From contig JACJXQ010000008.1 of the NCBI GenBank assembly GCA_020636495.1, positions 1,984,001-2,048,000 on the forward strand: 64,000 nt of DNA, written 5' to 3'. The notes under the pieces are model-generated. The model saw only the letters and a program-made list of their open reading frames with translations. It ran no database searches and was not told the DNA's origin. Source of the DNA: Chitinophagales bacterium (lineage in GTDB: Bacteria > Bacteroidota > Bacteroidia > Chitinophagales > Chitinophagaceae). The translations under genes and the position numbers were made by a program. Below, piece after piece: positions 61,544-64,000 of the stretch. Every line of letters begins with the position of its first letter. The first letter of the stretch is position 1.

Positions 61544-63093
61544 CGCAGCTTGACGATCCTGTATACCGGGCTGCCGAGTACTCTTTTTTCATATACTATC
61601 CTGGCATTCGGAGTTTCGGCATTCGGGTATTTGTAAGGATAGGTTCGGAAAAAGTCCAGGTAATAATCAGCGTCATTCGGATCCCACGAAAGTACGAACC
61701 TGTCATGCATGTCGCTGTTCAGAAACTGGTAGTTGAACTGTAGGGTCCAACGGTCAATAAGTATCCTGATACCGTATCTTTTGTCATGTTTGGCCACCCA
61801 TTCCAGCCCCAGCTTATGCCCGGTACCCCAATAGTCCAGCTCATAGTTGTGCATCAGGTAATCTTCTTCGTGCGAAACGAAATGGTTGAAATAGACATGC
61901 TCATAGGGGTGGTTTTTTATCATGAATCTACCGATCATAAAGAACTGTAAGGCGCAAAGGCTCAACAGAAGTAGCTTCAGCTTTTTCTTCATGAGCTCAC
62001 TAAGCGCCAGTACCATGAGTATCACAAACCCGGGATAAATGAAGTACATATGCCGCCAGCTGTCGTATAATATTACCTTCAGACAAATGACCACAATGAT
62101 GGGCAGAAGGAAGCAGATAAATCCCAACAGGATACTACGTCTTGGGGTATTTAACCAATAAGTATCCGGGTCATCAATAAGTCGGGCTACCAACAATGCC
62201 ATGCCTATGATACCCAGTATAAGAAATAACTCAGGTGTAGTAATGAAAAACCAGGTAGGGATATAACTCCACGGCAAGTTCAGAGAGTTCAGGTGCATGC
62301 CACCTAGCAGCATTTCCCCGTCCCAGGGGAATTTTGCGCCGGTTTCGTAGGCATATTTAAGTCCTTCTATAGGGTTGGCCCAAAGCGCCGGCCAGCAGGC
62401 ATATAAAGCAATGCATGTACCCGCACAAACCGTAAGACCTCCGGATATTACGGGTAATATGTTTTCTTTCCTACGCAGGGAATAAAACAGGTCCAGTAAG
62501 AAGAAAAAGGCTATGGGCAGAAGGATGATAATATTCATCAGCCGTACGGTGCCGCTGTACCCGCAAACCAGGCCCAAAAGGAAAAAAGGGAGCAGCTTTC
62601 TTTTGGCAAATGCCCATTGTGCCACGGTCATGGATATGAGGAATATAGCCATAGCTGGTATATCCTTGGGATTAAAGAAAGCGTGCCCGAACAGGACAGG
62701 GTGGAATAGATATGCCGCCATGCCAAAAACAGCCAGCCAACGACTGGCAAATACCCTGAATACCCAAGTATACATAGCAATACTGCTCAACACAAAAAAC
62801 AGGTATGTGATGAGGTGCCTGGTGAGAAAAATGTCCCTGAAGGACTCAATTTTGAATAGTCGTTCTACAAATATGTAAACAAACTCGAACCCCGGGCCAT
62901 GTTCCCTGAGCACAAACTCTGAGTAGTTTCCTTCGTATTTGCCTCTTGCATACCGGTAAGCGGCAAAACCAATATCTCTCTGACTGGGTTCATCAATAGA
63001 CATCCCGAAATCCTGGTATATCTCAAACCCTGTGTATAAAGCAATGAATAAGATAACGATAGCAGGCCAGTGGGTTCGCAGTATTTTCAGCAT
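61540..63093 (-). CDS. GT-C membrane glycosyltransferase (GT39/ArnT-like)
   Basis: 517 residues with ten or more TM helices and a ~100-residue soluble C-terminus. The first periplasmic loop carries the acidic pair SIDEPSQRD (Asp34-Glu35) expected for a GT-C catalytic site. Conserved AYLFHPVLFGHAFFNPKDIPAMA follows, like dolichyl/undecaprenyl-phosphate-mannose-type transferases. The acceptor is unknown, with protein O-glycosylation or lipid A/glycan modification possible. Confidence 0.82.
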   Translation of the reverse strand: MLKILRTHWPAIVILFIALYTGFEIYQDFGMSIDEPSQRDIGFAAYRYARGKYEGNYSEFVLREHGPGFEFVYIFVERLFKIESFRDIFLTRHLITYLFFVLSSIAMYTWVFRVFASRWLAVFGMAAYLFHPVLFGHAFFNPKDIPAMAIFLISMTVAQWAFAKRKLLPFFLLGLVCGYSGTVRLMNIIILLPIAFFFLLDLFYSLRRKENILPVISGGLTVCAGTCIALYACWPALWANPIEGLKYAYETGAKFPWDGEMLLGGMHLNSLNLPWSYIPTWFFITTPELFLILGIIGMALLVARLIDDPDTYWLNTPRRSILLGFICFLLPIIVVICLKVILYDSWRHMYFIYPGFVILMVLALSELMKKKLKLLLLSLCALQFFMIGRFMIKNHPYEHVYFNHFVSHEEDYLMHNYELDYWGTGHKLGLEWVAKHDKRYGIRILIDRWTLQFNYQFLNSDMHDRFVLSWDPNDADYYLDFFRTYPYKYPNAETPNARIVYEKRVLGSPVYRIVKLR

Positions 63094-63171
63094 TTTCTCT
63101 GAGATATTGATAATGGTAAAGGGTAAAATAACAATTATAATGCCATAGGAAAAAATCAGTTGCGCAAATAT

Positions 63172-63903
63172 CTATTCGCCTATTTGCAATGAACATTTTC
63201 TACATAGCTCCGATGAGGCATTGTCTATAGTACTGATTTTCTCTACAGCATCAGTCATAAGGCACTTTTTGTCAGAGCAATGTTTTAACCCAAGGTTATG
63301 TCCAATTTCATGCAATATTATCTTTATAATTCTTTCTTCATATTGTCTCCCGTCCGGGTGTTTGATCCGTTTTGTTGAAATAACTGCACTGTTGCCGGGG
63401 CAGGTGGCCAAACCGAATATCCCCCATATTTTATATTTGTACTCAGGTTTTCTGATCTTACCTGACCGGTCTCTTTTTGAGGTATAGATATCGGCACTGG
63501 TAATGCCTACTATCAATGCATTAGAGTCTGATTTGAGTTCTTTGAGATACTTCAAAACACGTGGGGCATCATAACGTCTACCTTTTTCGTAATTAAGAAG
63601 ATCATTCGGTAACAATAACTCAGGGTTAATAATCGACCTGAACCCATAAACCACCCTTATTTTACTACTTAATAGCTGTGGCTTTACTGATCTGTCATAT
63701 TCAAATGGTTGTAATTCAATAAAATGTGTTTCACGAAAGTTTCTGGAAAAGCGCATCCCCGCATAAGGGTCATTACATGATGAAAGTAGAGATACAGAGG
63801 CACAGATACAGGTAAAAAACAAGAGAAATACAACCTCGTAGCTGATAGCGAAAGGTATTGTCGGTATGCAATTCCCAATCCGGGATGTTTTCTTTTCATA
63901 CAT
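63172..63903 (-). CDS. Archaemetzincin-like zinc metalloprotease, lipoprotein
   Basis: 243 residues. The full archaemetzincin signature is present: HEIGHNLGLKHC (198-209), then C-x4-C (Cys209, Cys214), Met216, 17 residues, and C-x2-C (Cys234, Cys237). The catalytic Glu is 199. The N-terminus is a long signal with lipobox LLSSC (Cys43), so the protein is exported and lipid-anchored; most characterised family members are thought to be cytoplasmic. The lead into the lipobox is longer than usual (42 residues). Confidence 0.85.
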   Translation of the reverse strand: MYEKKTSRIGNCIPTIPFAISYEVVFLLFFTCICASVSLLSSCNDPYAGMRFSRNFRETHFIELQPFEYDRSVKPQLLSSKIRVVYGFRSIINPELLLPNDLLNYEKGRRYDAPRVLKYLKELKSDSNALIVGITSADIYTSKRDRSGKIRKPEYKYKIWGIFGLATCPGNSAVISTKRIKHPDGRQYEERIIKIILHEIGHNLGLKHCSDKKCLMTDAVEKISTIDNASSELCRKCSLQIGE

Positions 63904-63937
63904 ATATGTAAAACTATTAGTTATTCATGTTAAAATG

Positions 63938-63990
63938 CACATATGTGTATAGTTTTTCGTCCATTAATAAGGCGTTTTTAGCTATATTTG
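63938..63990 (+). promoter_or_regulatory. Promoter region for a gene beyond the right edge
   Basis: TATATTTG (63983-63990) is a full match to the Bacteroidota -7 box; a TTTG at -33 is not evident. A 10-bp palindrome CACATATGTG (63938-63947) lies between it and the divergent archaemetzincin start, so it may be an operator shared by both genes. Confidence 0.5.
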
Positions 63991-64000
63991 CATATTGCAC

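Overview
The window reads as chromosome of a free-living Bacteroidota bacterium, most likely near Chitinophagaceae/Chitinophagales. The evidence is seven proteins with type IX secretion (T9SS) C-terminal sorting tails, promoters with the Bacteroidota -7 box TAnnTTTG, start sites without Shine-Dalgarno sequences, several SpII lipoproteins, a TonB-dependent receptor and a futalosine-pathway menaquinone gene (mqnE). No phage, IS element, integrase or CRISPR array was seen. The left end cuts into a gene.

Layout. 1-4.0 kb: the end of a large repeat-bearing T9SS protein, a tiny PFDGG-tail protein and an exported orphan flanked by hairpin repeats. 4.2-10.4 kb: a putative small-RNA/operator element, a histidine kinase, an AlkD-like protein, an orphan sorting-tail-like miniprotein, an MFS pump, a Crp-type regulator and a DinB-like protein. 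10.5-15.3 kb: malic enzyme (maeB), a flavoprotein, an NlpC/P60 lipoprotein and a small lipoprotein. 15.4-22.7 kb: three MBOAT acyltransferase/SGNH-hydrolase pairs head to tail on the minus strand, an envelope or exopolysaccharide O-acylation array. 23-33.5 kb: initiator tRNA, era, a PLP enzyme, DedA, MFS, mqnE, a T9SS metalloprotease, a bifunctional nuclease-like protein, parC and an exported orphan. 33.6-41 kb: lipoprotein, TonB receptor with partner, a cluster of two Fe-S electron-transfer proteins plus two small conserved genes, an exported orphan and tRNA-Arg.

41.4-50.5 kb is the most unusual stretch. A membrane-bound TPR/LuxR-type regulator is followed by a palindrome and six phased 11-bp repeats. 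Next come a one-TM protein, a T9SS cargo protein, two PFDGG mini-proteins, a 32-residue membrane peptide and a 1217-residue T9SS M43 metalloprotease. The order suggests one regulated surface-protein system, and its cargo module and mini-protein recur at the left edge of the window.

50.6-64 kb: a DUF2200 protein, a B12-binding radical SAM enzyme, three more T9SS proteins, a saccharopine-dehydrogenase-like enzyme, a hotdog thioesterase, a GT-C glycosyltransferase and an exported archaemetzincin. Three intergenic regions (4.25-4.47, 52.86-53.06 and 59.37-59.51 kb) carry copies of one element: a conserved promoter followed by TGTTAAGT-N19-ACTTAACA-N2-ACTTAACA with invariant spacing. I regard this as the best candidate for something undescribed. 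All calls come from reading the sequence; no database search was run.
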